Source: JANMDS01 sp031430575 (GTDB lineage: Bacteria > Pseudomonadota > Gammaproteobacteria > Burkholderiales > Casimicrobiaceae). From it: 64,000 bases of DNA. The stretch spans positions 62,001 through 126,000 of the forward strand of contig JANPBT010000037.1 of the NCBI GenBank assembly GCA_031430575.1, in the 5' to 3' direction. Below, in pieces: positions 7,361 to 15,947 of this stretch. Every line of letters begins with the position of its first letter. Position 1 is the first letter of the stretch. The translations under genes and the position numbers were made by a program. The notes beneath the pieces were generated by a model. The model was not told the DNA's origin. It saw nothing but the letters and a program-made list of their open reading frames with translations, and did no database searches.

Positions 7361-10254
7361 ATTTGTCGAATATTGGTTTGGGCGCGGTCTTGGTTGTCGT
7401 GTTGGCCGGATGCGCGAGTCAGGGCGCATTGCAGCAAGGCCGGCCTGAGCTCAACAGCGGAAAGTCGAACGCAAAAATCGCCAGTGCGGCGCGCGTCGGA
7501 AGCGATTTGCGAAAGCCCTATGCGCAAAAGGCCAAGGGGCGTGAGCGCATGGAATATTTGCACGCTCGCAATGAGTTCGGCATCGTGCCCGACGATGGCG
7601 CAGCCAACGCTTATGCTGCTCGCGAGGCGCTCGTGCGCGCGAAGGGCGAAACGGCCAAGCTTGCGGGCGTCGGCAGCACAAGCTGGACAAATCTCGGGCC
7701 CGGCAACGTTGCTGGGCGCACCCGCATGCTGGTCGTACATCCGACCAATGCCAATGTGCTTTGGGCGGGCACGGCCCGCGGTGGCGTCTGGAAATCTTCC
7801 GACGCCGGTGAAAATTGGAAACCATTAACTGACGCGATTGCATCGAACGCTATCGCGACGCTGGTGATCGACCCCAACAATGCCGATACGCTCTACGCTG
7901 GCACCGGCGAATATAGCGGGCGCAGGGGCGCAGGCATTTACGTTACCCGCGACGGCGGCGATTCATGGAGCCAATTGCCCGCAACCAACGCAGTGGCCAA
8001 TAATTCATTTCGGTTCGTCAATCGCATCGCGTTATCAAAGCAAGTGTCTGGCTTAATGCTTGTTGCCACCAATGATGGCATATTCCGCTCGACCGATTCT
8101 GGCGTAAGCTTTAGCAAACCGCTAGCGTTGACAGGCTACCGCAAGGCCGATGGCAATGGTGGCGATGGTGCGATCGATTTGAAGCAAGACCCGAATCGCC
8201 CGGCGCGATTTATTGCGGGCTTATTTGATGGCTCGGTCGTGATCTCAGAAGATAACGGCGCATCTTGGGAGCGCAGCCCAGTAATCACGGCAGATCTCGA
8301 GCCGCGCCGCGTAGAAATTGCGTTTTCCAATGGCGAAGCAAACGTGCTTTATGCAAGCGTAGATATGAACGAAGGCGAGATTTATCGCTCTGCTGATGGC
8401 GGGCGCTCATGGGCATTGCGCGCGACACCGAAGCATCTGAAAAAACAAGGCGATTACGATAACGCGATCTGGGTGCATCCAACCCAGTCCAATATTATTT
8501 TGATCGGCGGCGTTGACCTCTATCGCTCAACCAACGGCGGCGGTATTTTTGTAGGCTTCGATCAGGCGCAAAGCGCAAAGGGTAGCAATGGTTTTGGTGC
8601 GAATGCCCATTCCGATCATCATGCGTTTGTACCTGCGGCGCAGTTTGGCATCAGTAATCAAAAAATTTATAACGTCAATGATGGTGGCGTCTGGGTGATG
8701 GACGACGTGACCGCGGCGCAATTTAAGCCAGAAGGCCAATGGCGCAATATTAATAATGGCTTGGTCGCCACACAAATTTATGCGCATGCCGCCGATCCCG
8801 CGCGCGGCGTGGTGATCATCGGCACCCAAGATACCGGTCTTGTCGGCTACCGCTTTAATCGCGATGCGTTTAATACGTGGCAGGAATATGCTCTGGGTGG
8901 CGATTACTTCACGCCGCAGCTCGATCCCACTTCCGACTACGGTTATGCAACGGTCTACAACTTGCTCGTGCAGCGCTTTCGCGGCGATGCCGTCGATCAA
9001 GTGGGCCCCACGCGTACGCGCTTATGCGACGGCATTCCCGATGCGCCGAATGCCAGCGGGCGCTGCACCAGCAATGCCGATAACGAAAAAGCCAATTTCG
9101 ACGCCGGAATTTTGCTTGATCCGAATAACCCGTTACGTCTCTATGCGGGCGGAAATTCGCTTTGGGTAACCACCAATCCACGCGACGCAAACGTGATTTG
9201 GAAATCAGCGAAATCGCCTTCGACTGCCGCGGGTGGTGATAACTACATCAGCAGCATGGCCGTACGCAACGGTAACGGCAATGAAATGTGGGTTGGGCAT
9301 AACAACGGCGAACTCTATCGCACTTCCAACGCGCTCGCGGCAGATCCGACGTGGCAGCAGGTCACAGGGTTGCCGGCCCGGTTGGTCGAAAGCGTTGTGT
9401 TTGATCGCTTCGATCCGAAAGTCGTCTATGTGCTTTTCGGTGGGTTTGCCGCGGGCAATCTGCAAGTCTCGCGCGATGGCGGCACGACGTGGGCAGCACT
9501 TGGCGCGGGGCGGTTGCCCGAAGCCAGCTTTGCCAGCTTGTCGCAGCATCCGTTGCGCCGCGATTGGCTTTATCTCGGCACTTTTGCCGGGCTCTTCACC
9601 AGCCTCGATGGTGGATTGACGTGGAGCACGACGAACGACGGCCCCGCCGCCGCATCAATTTTGACCCAATCTTGGCTGAACGATTCGACTTTACTCGTGA
9701 GCACCTATGGTCGCGGAATGTGGCAAGCGAGCGTTGATGCAAATGCGCGTAAAGTGCGCGTTTATGAGCTTTACAACAAATCAATCAATCACTACTTCCG
9801 CACGCAAAATCTCGAAGAAGCCACTTTTTTGAGCACGGTACTGACCGGCGATGCCCGCTGGGATCTGACCGGTGACGAATTTAAAGCGTGGGCCGCAAAT
9901 CAAGATGATGGCAGCGCGCAGCCCGTCTGCCGCTTCTACGGCGATCCAAAGATCGGGCCAAACTCCCACTTTTATTTAGTCGGTCGCGATAATTGCGTCG
10001 CGTTTGAGGCACAAGAATCGAAAATTCCAAAAGGCACGCAGCGCTGGAATTTGGAATCAACGGAATTCTCGGTGAACGTACCGACGCCAGCAGGCTGCCC
10101 GGCAAGTGCGCCCGTCGCGATCTATCGCATTTACAACAACGGATTTGCGCGCGGCGATAGCCACCATCGCTACACCACCCAACCCGCAGAAATCGCGCGG
10201 CTCACCGCCCTCGGCTGGACGAGCGAAGGCGTGGTGATGTGCGGGTTGTCGTAA
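7357..10254 (+). CDS. BNR/sortilin-type beta-propeller lipoprotein with DUF5648-like tail
   Basis: A 965-residue lipoprotein. The start is a TTG overlapping the upstream stop, preceded by AAGGA at good spacing. The signal peptide ends in a lipobox (VLAGC, Cys about residue 19). The body consists of repeated BNR/sortilin-like blades such as GGVWKSSDAGENW, YVTRDGGDSWSQL, GIFRSTDSGVSF and IYRSADGGRSW. Residues about 800-965 form a DUF5648-like module with YELYNKSINHYFRT and YRIYNNGFARGDSHHRY. This architecture fits a surface or periplasmic glycan-binding or glycosidase-like protein, but I see no diagnostic catalytic motif. Confidence 0.8.
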   Translation: MNLSNIGLGAVLVVVLAGCASQGALQQGRPELNSGKSNAKIASAARVGSDLRKPYAQKAKGRERMEYLHARNEFGIVPDDGAANAYAAREALVRAKGETAKLAGVGSTSWTNLGPGNVAGRTRMLVVHPTNANVLWAGTARGGVWKSSDAGENWKPLTDAIASNAIATLVIDPNNADTLYAGTGEYSGRRGAGIYVTRDGGDSWSQLPATNAVANNSFRFVNRIALSKQVSGLMLVATNDGIFRSTDSGVSFSKPLALTGYRKADGNGGDGAIDLKQDPNRPARFIAGLFDGSVVISEDNGASWERSPVITADLEPRRVEIAFSNGEANVLYASVDMNEGEIYRSADGGRSWALRATPKHLKKQGDYDNAIWVHPTQSNIILIGGVDLYRSTNGGGIFVGFDQAQSAKGSNGFGANAHSDHHAFVPAAQFGISNQKIYNVNDGGVWVMDDVTAAQFKPEGQWRNINNGLVATQIYAHAADPARGVVIIGTQDTGLVGYRFNRDAFNTWQEYALGGDYFTPQLDPTSDYGYATVYNLLVQRFRGDAVDQVGPTRTRLCDGIPDAPNASGRCTSNADNEKANFDAGILLDPNNPLRLYAGGNSLWVTTNPRDANVIWKSAKSPSTAAGGDNYISSMAVRNGNGNEMWVGHNNGELYRTSNALAADPTWQQVTGLPARLVESVVFDRFDPKVVYVLFGGFAAGNLQVSRDGGTTWAALGAGRLPEASFASLSQHPLRRDWLYLGTFAGLFTSLDGGLTWSTTNDGPAAASILTQSWLNDSTLLVSTYGRGMWQASVDANARKVRVYELYNKSINHYFRTQNLEEATFLSTVLTGDARWDLTGDEFKAWAANQDDGSAQPVCRFYGDPKIGPNSHFYLVGRDNCVAFEAQESKIPKGTQRWNLESTEFSVNVPTPAGCPASAPVAIYRIYNNGFARGDSHHRYTTQPAEIARLTALGWTSEGVVMCGLS
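8629..8645 (-). repeat. Uptake-sequence-like repeat, copy 3 (core)
   Basis: Inside the BNR lipoprotein; read as VPAAQF. Confidence 0.9.
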
Positions 10255-10270
10255 TTTCCGAGCTTTAGAA

Positions 10271-10287
10271 ATACCTGCGGCGCAGAT
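10271..10287 (-). repeat. Uptake-sequence-like repeat, copy 4 (exact)
   Basis: Intergenic, 17 bases downstream of the BNR lipoprotein stop. Confidence 0.95.
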
Positions 10288-10300
10288 TCGCTTTACACTC

Positions 10301-11335
10301 GTGCAAATAAAAAACCACACGACAAGGAGTGAATCATGCGCCGTAACTTTTTTTAAATTTTCGCTTGTAGGGCTCGCAATCTGCGCCGCAGGTATCGCCG
10401 GTAATTTAGCCACCTCGGCCGCGCAGGCGCAGAGCGCGTGGCCAAATAAGCCAATTCGCTATATCGTGCCCTTCCCGCCAGGCGGCAGCACCGATCAGCT
10501 CGCGCGTTTGCTGCAAGCTGATTTATCAAAAGCGCTGGGCGTCTCGGTGGTGATTGAGCACAAGCCCGGCGCGGGCGGCGGCGTCGGCTCCGATCATGTG
10601 GCCAAATCGCCTGCGGATGGCTATACCATTTTGGGCGGCACGATCAGCACACACGCGATCAATGCCTCGCTCTATAAATCGTTGCCCTACGATCCGATTA
10701 AAGATTTCGTGCCGATCACGCAATTGGTTTCGATGCCTAATGTGCTCGTGGTGCCGACCAACCATCCAGTAAAAACCGCGCAAGAGTTCGTGCAATATGC
10801 CAAGCAAAAAACGGGCCCGCTTGCCTGCGCCTCGGCGGGTAACGGCACTTCGCAACACCTCACCTGCGAGCTCTTTAATATCAGCGCCACGACCGAAATT
10901 TTGCACGTTCCTTTCAAAGGGGGCGGGCCGGCGATGACGGCTGTGATCGCGGGCGATGTGCAAGCCATGTTTGACAATGCGATCTCAGCGATCCCGCATG
11001 TAAAAGGTGGCAGAGTTCGCGCCCTCGCGGTGAGCACCAGCAAGCGCTCGGCATTGCTCCCCGATTTGCCCACGCTCGCTGAGTCAGGCTTGCCCGGTTT
11101 TGAGGTGAATGCGTGGCAAGGCGTATTTATGGCCGCAGGCACGCCCAAAGAAATCACCGATCGCGTCACCAAAGAAATCCGCGCGATCTTGGCAAAGCCG
11201 GAAGTGCGCGACCGTATCTTAGCCGCAGGCACCGAGCCCGTGGGCAGCAGCGCAGAGGAGTTTGGTGCGTTTGTAAAAGCGGAAGTGGTGAAGTGGGGCG
11301 ATGTGGTGAAGAAAAGTGGCGCGAAGGTAGATTGA
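10301..11335 (+). CDS. Bug/TctC-type tripartite tricarboxylate transporter receptor; 5' frame disrupted
   Basis: A periplasmic solute receptor of the Bug (TctC) family, which is greatly expanded in Burkholderiales. Mature-protein hallmarks are WPNKPIRYIVPFPPGGSTDQ, KPGAGGGVGSDHVAKSPADGYT and YDPIKDFVPITQLV. The open frame begins at a GTG (10301), but the natural start is probably the ATG at 10335, which has an AAGGAG site. That ATG frame ends after seven codons unless a T7 run (from about 10347) is read as six T, in which case MRRNFFKFSLVGLAICAAG joins into a normal signal peptide. No TctA/TctB is adjacent. A repeat copy lies in the signal peptide. Confidence 0.85.
   Translation: MQIKNHTTRSESCAVTFFKFSLVGLAICAAGIAGNLATSAAQAQSAWPNKPIRYIVPFPPGGSTDQLARLLQADLSKALGVSVVIEHKPGAGGGVGSDHVAKSPADGYTILGGTISTHAINASLYKSLPYDPIKDFVPITQLVSMPNVLVVPTNHPVKTAQEFVQYAKQKTGPLACASAGNGTSQHLTCELFNISATTEILHVPFKGGGPAMTAVIAGDVQAMFDNAISAIPHVKGGRVRALAVSTSKRSALLPDLPTLAESGLPGFEVNAWQGVFMAAGTPKEITDRVTKEIRAILAKPEVRDRILAAGTEPVGSSAEEFGAFVKAEVVKWGDVVKKSGAKVD
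10379..10395 (+). repeat. Uptake-sequence-like repeat, copy 5 (exact)
   Basis: Inside the TctC signal peptide; read as ICAAGI, a hydrophobic reading that suits the site. Opposite orientation to copy 4, 91 bases away. Confidence 0.95.
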
Positions 11336-11440
11336 GGCGCCATCAATCCTTGTGGCGCTAGTACATATCTCCCTTTCAAAGCCCATTTAAACATCGCGTA
11401 GTACGTTGCACGCAGGCGATTTAATTAAATACAATACGTT

Positions 11441-12118
11441 GTGAACTCTTCTCGCTCGTCTGTCGAAATGTGCGCGTACTATGCGCAGCGTGCGCCGTAT
11501 TACGATGCCGTCTACGATAAGCCCGAGCGGGCGAAAGATATTGCTTTTTTAGCTGGGGCGTTGCCAAATATTTTCGCCGGGAAAAACGTGCTCGAAGTGG
11601 CGTGCGGCACAGGCTACTGGACGCAGCATATCGCAAGAAATGCTGCGCGAGTCGTCGCCACAGACGGCACCGCCGAGCCGATACAAATCGCCCGGTTACG
11701 ATCACACTGCTCGCGGGCTATGTCGCGGGTTATGTTTCGGCAAGAAAATGCGTACGCTCTTTCAGATGATCTTGGATCGTTCGATGCAGCATTCGCTGGG
11801 TTATGGTTTTCGCACATACCGATTTCAGCACGTACGAAATTTTTCTCATCGCTTCATGCGCGGTTGCTTCCAGGAGCGAGGGTCGTTTTCATAGACAACA
11901 ACGAAGTACAACTCAACGATTTCCCGATTGTGGAAACCGATGATGATGGCAATACTTATCAGCGCCGTACGCTGAAGGATGAGTCGATACACCGGGCGCT
12001 GAAAAACTTTCCAACTGAGGCCGAGTTACTCCAGTTAATTGCACCATTTTCACAAGAAGCACGCGTGCAACAGCTCGAGAATTTCTGGATGGTAGAGTAC
12101 GCGCTCGTAGCGCTATAG
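11441..12118 (+). CDS. Class I SAM-dependent methyltransferase
   Basis: A 225-residue Rossmann methyltransferase. Motif I is VLEVACGTGYWTQHIA (about residues 49-64), followed by VVATDGTAEPIQIAR and the post-motif region LGSFDAAFAGLWFSHIP. The substrate is unknown. The frame opens at GTG 11441; an ATG at 11468 (before CAYYAQRAPYYDAVY, a common family beginning) is an equally plausible start. It sits alone between the TctC gene and a small membrane protein. Confidence 0.82.
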   Translation: MNSSRSSVEMCAYYAQRAPYYDAVYDKPERAKDIAFLAGALPNIFAGKNVLEVACGTGYWTQHIARNAARVVATDGTAEPIQIARLRSHCSRAMSRVMFRQENAYALSDDLGSFDAAFAGLWFSHIPISARTKFFSSLHARLLPGARVVFIDNNEVQLNDFPIVETDDDGNTYQRRTLKDESIHRALKNFPTEAELLQLIAPFSQEARVQQLENFWMVEYALVAL

Positions 12119-12135
12119 AGTATTTTTTAGGATCA

Positions 12136-12152
12136 ATACCTGCGGCGCAGAT
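12136..12152 (-). repeat. Uptake-sequence-like repeat, copy 6 (exact)
   Basis: Intergenic, 18 bases downstream of the methyltransferase stop. Confidence 0.95.
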
Positions 12153-12175
12153 GTGGCTTTGGAAGTGGAAATAAT

Positions 12176-12661
12176 ATGCGATTCATCACCGAAATCATTC
12201 AAAATACACCAACGTGGGTCTGGATTCTGCTCGCAGTGTTGGCCGCACTTGGTGCGATGCAAATGTGTGAGCGCACGGTGAAGCGTTTTACGGTTTTGAT
12301 TGCGCCAATTGCGTTGCTCATGGTCGGGTTATTTGCATCGCCTCGCCCTGCCTATGCATTTGCATGGTGGGTAGCTGCATTTGCGTTGATGCTTTTATTT
12401 GGGTTTAAACGGGGGCGTGTACGCAGTGGTGTTCGATATTTACCGGAAAGTGATGCGCTTTCAATGCCTGGGAGCGTACTTCCGATGATTGTTATGCTGG
12501 CAATTTTCATGATCAGTTACATGCTCAATATCGCGTTTGCACTGAAGCCAACTTTGCGCGGCGATGCGATGGTGCAATCGATCGCAGCGGTTATGCTCGG
12601 TGCACTCAGTGGATTATTTTTGGCGCGTGCGCTACGGTTATTTCGCTTGAACAACGCTTAA
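12176..12661 (+). CDS. Small polytopic membrane protein (DUF6622-like)
   Basis: A 161-residue protein with four hydrophobic segments (about 12-35, 41-60, 64-83, 99-122) plus a fifth near the C-terminus. The N-terminus FITEIIQNTPTWVWILLAVL resembles DUF6622-type proteins in Burkholderiales. Function is unknown. Just upstream is a clean repeat copy (12136-12152), placed 18 bases after the methyltransferase stop. Confidence 0.65.
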   Translation: MRFITEIIQNTPTWVWILLAVLAALGAMQMCERTVKRFTVLIAPIALLMVGLFASPRPAYAFAWWVAAFALMLLFGFKRGRVRSGVRYLPESDALSMPGSVLPMIVMLAIFMISYMLNIAFALKPTLRGDAMVQSIAAVMLGALSGLFLARALRLFRLNNA

Positions 12662-12764
12662 GGTTCTGGTACATTTCAGTCACGGGTTATTTGCAGAACC
12701 CGGCGCGTTGATAGTATTTCGCGAGACGGTGTCCCGTCCAATCTGCTTCTTTCTTAGGATTTTT

Positions 12765-13592
12765 ATGGACACCGCATCTCCTTTCACCTCCCCCATTTCC
12801 CTGCGCGCGTTGCTTGCTAAGGCAAGCGATACGCCGCTGCTGCTCGATGTGCGCAAAGCGGAAGATTTCGCCGCGAGCGAATACTTTTTACCCGGCGCGC
12901 TGCGCTGGGATTTCAATGCCAATCAAAACATGCCTGCAGAGCTCAAATCTGCGCCGCAGGTATTGGCTTATTGCGTGAAAGGCGCGGCGGTGGGTATCGA
13001 GGGCGCGAAGCGTTTGCGTGATGCGGGCGTGTTGGCCACATATCTCGAAGGAGGGTTGCGCGCGTGGCAAGAAGCGGGCGGGATGGCCGTGAGAAAGCGC
13101 CCCGATTTAGGCGTGGATGGTGAGCGCATTTCGAAATGGGTGACGCGCGAGCGCCCGAAGATTGATCGCATCGCGTGCCCGTGGTTCATAAAGCGTTTTA
13201 TCGACCCGCGCGCGGAATTTTTGTATGTGCCGACGGCAAAAGTCTTTGAAGTCGCTCAAAGCGAAAACGCCGTAGCGTACGATATTCCGGGCGCACCGCT
13301 AGAGCACAACGGCGCGCTCTGTAGCTTCGATGCTTTTATCGCGGCATTCGAGTTGCAGGCTGATCCGGCTCTGCAAAAATTAGCAACTATCGTGCGTGGC
13401 GCCGATACCGATGCGCTTCATCTCGCGCCGCAATCGGCGGGGCTGCTCGCGATTTCGCTCGGACTTTCTCGCAATTTCAACGACGACCACGCAATGTTGG
13501 CGCAGGGATTGGTGATCTACGATGCGCTCTACCGCTGGTGCGTTTCTGAAACGGTAGGCGTTGCGGAAGCCCACAATTGGGTGCCGAAGTGA
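12765..13592 (+). CDS. Rhodanese fused to ChrB-type chromate resistance domain
   Basis: A 275-residue fusion. Residues about 10-105 are a rhodanese domain (LLDVRKAEDFAASEYFLPGA, with active-site loop YCVKGAAVG carrying a Cys). Residues about 120-270 are the ChrB C-terminal domain (KIDRIACPWFIKRFIDPRAEF). ChrB-type proteins accompany ChrA chromate pumps and regulate or support resistance. The start ATG at 12765 has an AGGA site; the longer open frame from 12708 lacks one. The stop overlaps the chrA GTG start (GTGA at 13589-13592), so the pair is translationally coupled. A repeat copy encodes SAPQV at the rhodanese loop. Confidence 0.85.
   Translation: MDTASPFTSPISLRALLAKASDTPLLLDVRKAEDFAASEYFLPGALRWDFNANQNMPAELKSAPQVLAYCVKGAAVGIEGAKRLRDAGVLATYLEGGLRAWQEAGGMAVRKRPDLGVDGERISKWVTRERPKIDRIACPWFIKRFIDPRAEFLYVPTAKVFEVAQSENAVAYDIPGAPLEHNGALCSFDAFIAAFELQADPALQKLATIVRGADTDALHLAPQSAGLLAISLGLSRNFNDDHAMLAQGLVIYDALYRWCVSETVGVAEAHNWVPK
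12947..12963 (+). repeat. Uptake-sequence-like repeat, copy 7 (exact)
   Basis: Inside the rhodanese/ChrB gene just before the active-site loop; read as SAPQV. Confidence 0.95.
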
Positions 13593-15043
13593 CTGGCGAT
13601 AATCGTTCCCCTCCCACCGGGGGGGAGGGGTTAGGGGAGAGGGTGATTGCTCGAGCGTCAAAAGTTGGTTTAGAGAAAACCGAAAATACCTCCGAGGAAT
13701 CAGGCGGTGTTGCACCGGCATACCCCCTCACCCCTGACCCCTCTCCCCCGGGGCGAGGGGAAATCGCGTTTTTAGACGCTGCAAAATTTTGGTTAAAGCT
13801 CGGCTTCATCTCTTTCGGCGGCCCTGCGGGGCAAATCGCGATCATGCATCGCGAGTTGGTTGAGAAAAAAAAGTGGATTAGCGATGGTCGCTTTTTGCAC
13901 GCGCTCAATTACTGCATGCTACTGCCGGGCCCGGAAGCGCAACAGCTCGCGACGTACATCGGCTGGCTCATGCACCGCACGTGGGGCGGCATCGTGGCGG
14001 GCGGATTGTTCGTTTTGCCCTCGCTGTTTATGTTGATTGGGCTGGGCTGGGTGTACGTGAAGTTTGGCAATACGCCAGTGATGACCAGCATCCTCTACGG
14101 CATCAAGCCTGCGGTTGTTGCGATTGTGCTTTTCGCAGCGTGGCGCGTATCGCAAAAGGCATTGAAAACGCCGTTTGCATGGGGGCTCGCAGTTGCCGCG
14201 TTCGTGGCGATTTCCGTGTTTAGCGTGCCATTTCCAGTTGTCGTGATTGGTGCTGCGTTGATTGGATTCGTCGTGAGCAAAACTGCGCCGCAGGTATTGA
14301 AAGTGGGTAGTGGGCACGCGGCCTCTACCAAACCGCACGAGCCTTCAATCATCGACGACGACACGCCCACACCTGCACACGCGCTCTGGAATGGGTCTCG
14401 ATTTGCCACAATCTGCGCCGCAGGTATTGTGCTTGGTTCAGTGGTTTATTTCGCGTTACCAAACGAAACGCTCAAGTCATTCGCGGCATTTTTCACCCGC
14501 ATGGCTTTGGTGACGTTTGGCGGCGCCTATGCGGTTTTGCCTTATGTCGTGCAAGCTGCCGTTGAGAAATATCAATGGGTGACGATGCCGCAGATGATGG
14601 ACGCGCTCGCGCTTGGCGAGACTACGCCGGGCCCACTGATTATGGTGGTCACTTTCGTTGGCTATGTGGCAGGCGTGGGCAAAGCGATTTTTGGCGTTGA
14701 AAATACGTTTATGAATGGTGCGATTGCGGCGCTGGTGGTGACGTTTTTTACCTTTCTGCCATCATTCATCTTCATTTTTGCCGGTGGGCCGTATGTCGAG
14801 TCTACCCGCAGTAATTTCAAATTGCAGGCGCCTTTAGCGGCAATTACCGCATGCGTCGTTGGCGTCATCGTCTCGCTGGCGGTTTTCTTTGGTGTGCATA
14901 CGTTTTATCCGGGCAAGATTGATTTTGTGGCCTTCGGGCTCTCGCTCGCTGCAGCATTTGCGCTGTGGAAACTAAAATGGGGCATCATTTGGGTCATCGG
15001 CGCAAGTGCAGTCGCCGGGCTTTTGATTGGATGGATGCGATAA
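13589..15043 (+). CDS. chrA: Chromate efflux transporter with repeat-derived N-terminal extension
   Basis: A CHR-superfamily chromate exporter of two homologous halves. Each half begins with a Phe-Gly-Gly-like segment (FWLKLGFISFGGPAGQIAIMH near residue 65, and FFTRMALVTFGGAYAVLPYV in the second half). The first 60 residues are unlike ChrA and are encoded by a GC-rich inverted repeat (13608-13760), giving Pro/Gly-rich text. Family members usually start close to the FWLKLG segment, so this extension looks like a repeat captured in frame. Two clean dispersed-repeat copies (TAPQV at 14281, ICAAGI at 14411) lie between the halves. Confidence 0.88.
   Translation: MTGDNRSPPTGGEGLGERVIARASKVGLEKTENTSEESGGVAPAYPLTPDPSPPGRGEIAFLDAAKFWLKLGFISFGGPAGQIAIMHRELVEKKKWISDGRFLHALNYCMLLPGPEAQQLATYIGWLMHRTWGGIVAGGLFVLPSLFMLIGLGWVYVKFGNTPVMTSILYGIKPAVVAIVLFAAWRVSQKALKTPFAWGLAVAAFVAISVFSVPFPVVVIGAALIGFVVSKTAPQVLKVGSGHAASTKPHEPSIIDDDTPTPAHALWNGSRFATICAAGIVLGSVVYFALPNETLKSFAAFFTRMALVTFGGAYAVLPYVVQAAVEKYQWVTMPQMMDALALGETTPGPLIMVVTFVGYVAGVGKAIFGVENTFMNGAIAALVVTFFTFLPSFIFIFAGGPYVESTRSNFKLQAPLAAITACVVGVIVSLAVFFGVHTFYPGKIDFVAFGLSLAAAFALWKLKWGIIWVIGASAVAGLLIGWMR
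13608..13760. repeat. GC-rich inverted repeat inside the chrA 5' end
   Basis: Two GC-rich arms (about 13608-13645 and 13720-13760) contain complementary runs of the CCCCTC/GAGGGG type separated by about 75 bases. They are read in frame as GGEGLGER and PLTPDPSPPGRGE, peptides typical of dispersed palindromic repeats in many proteobacteria. I infer a repeat-element insertion that kept the chrA frame open. Confidence 0.6.
14281..14297 (+). repeat. Uptake-sequence-like repeat, copy 8 (core)
   Basis: Inside chrA; read as TAPQV in the inter-half loop. Confidence 0.93.
14411..14427 (+). repeat. Uptake-sequence-like repeat, copy 9 (exact)
   Basis: Inside chrA, 113 bases after copy 8; read as ICAAGI in a membrane helix. 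Confidence 0.95.
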
Positions 15044-15045
15044 CG

Positions 15046-15942
15046 ATGGCGTATACGATTGCTTTGCCGGTGTTGATGGGGCGTGTGCGTGATCATGAGG
15101 CGTATGCGCGCGCTTGCGTCTACTTACGTGCGCAAGGCCATACGCTGATTGAAGATCCAAATGTGCAGCAAACCCACGGCTACTTTGCCGCAACCGATGA
15201 AGTACGGTTGGCAACTTTTCACGCCATGCTTGCGCAGCGGCCCGATATCGTGATGCCGGTGCGCGGTGGCTACGGCGTGACCCGCTTGTTGGCCCAAATG
15301 GATTGGCATTTAATTCGATCTTGCGGTGCAAAATTTATCGGATTTTCCGATTTCACCGCCTTCTCCCTCGCAGCGTTAACGCACGGGATCATGACTTACG
15401 CAGGCCCAATGGCTGCGCCGGAATTTGGCCGCACTGAGATTGAACCATTTATGGAGCGCGAATGCTGGAGCACGCTCGCGAGTGGGCACTGCAGTGTCTC
15501 CGTGGCATCAGAAATGCCCGAATCTGCGCCGCAGGTATTGACTCAAACCATCAACGGCATGCTCTGGGGCACCAATCTTTCGCTGATTACCCATTGCGTT
15601 GGCACGCCTTTTATGCCAAACGTCGCGGGCGGTATTTTGCTGATCGAAGAAATTGACGAAGAGCCATACGCGGTAGATCGCATGCTCATGCAGTTACACC
15701 ACGCCGGTATTTTGCAAACGCAGCAGGCGCTTATCTTTGGTGCGATTAACGGCTATAAGCCCGAAACTGCGATCGCGCAAGGCTACGTTTTTGAAGATTT
15801 AATCGCTGATCTGCGCCGCAGGTATACGATGCCGATCGTCACCAATTTTCCGTTTGGGCACATCGCCCGCAAGGCCACGCTACCCATCGGCGGGCGGGCA
15901 ACGCTAACCTTGCACGCCGACGGCTACGCCTTGGCGGTCTAG
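15046..15942 (+). CDS. ldcA: LD-carboxypeptidase (muramoyltetrapeptide carboxypeptidase)
   Basis: A 298-residue S66-family serine peptidase that trims the terminal D-Ala from recycled murein tetrapeptides in the cytoplasm. The Ser-His-Glu triad elements are visible: nucleophile in FIGFSDFTAF, Glu region in ILLIEEIDEEPY and His in FPFGHIARKATLPIG. VRGGYGVTRLL is also typical. The ATG at 15046 follows the chrA stop by two bases; an upstream in-frame opening lies wholly inside chrA. It pairs functionally with mpl at 5150-6484. Two clean repeat copies lie in it, reading SAPQV and LRRRY in two different frames. Confidence 0.9.
   Translation: MAYTIALPVLMGRVRDHEAYARACVYLRAQGHTLIEDPNVQQTHGYFAATDEVRLATFHAMLAQRPDIVMPVRGGYGVTRLLAQMDWHLIRSCGAKFIGFSDFTAFSLAALTHGIMTYAGPMAAPEFGRTEIEPFMERECWSTLASGHCSVSVASEMPESAPQVLTQTINGMLWGTNLSLITHCVGTPFMPNVAGGILLIEEIDEEPYAVDRMLMQLHHAGILQTQQALIFGAINGYKPETAIAQGYVFEDLIADLRRRYTMPIVTNFPFGHIARKATLPIGGRATLTLHADGYALAV
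15522..15538 (+). repeat. Uptake-sequence-like repeat, copy 10 (exact)
   Basis: Inside ldcA; read as SAPQV. Confidence 0.95.
15809..15825 (+). repeat. Uptake-sequence-like repeat, copy 11 (exact)
   Basis: Inside ldcA in another frame; read as DLRRRY. Confidence 0.95.
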
Positions 15943-15947
15943 CGGCG

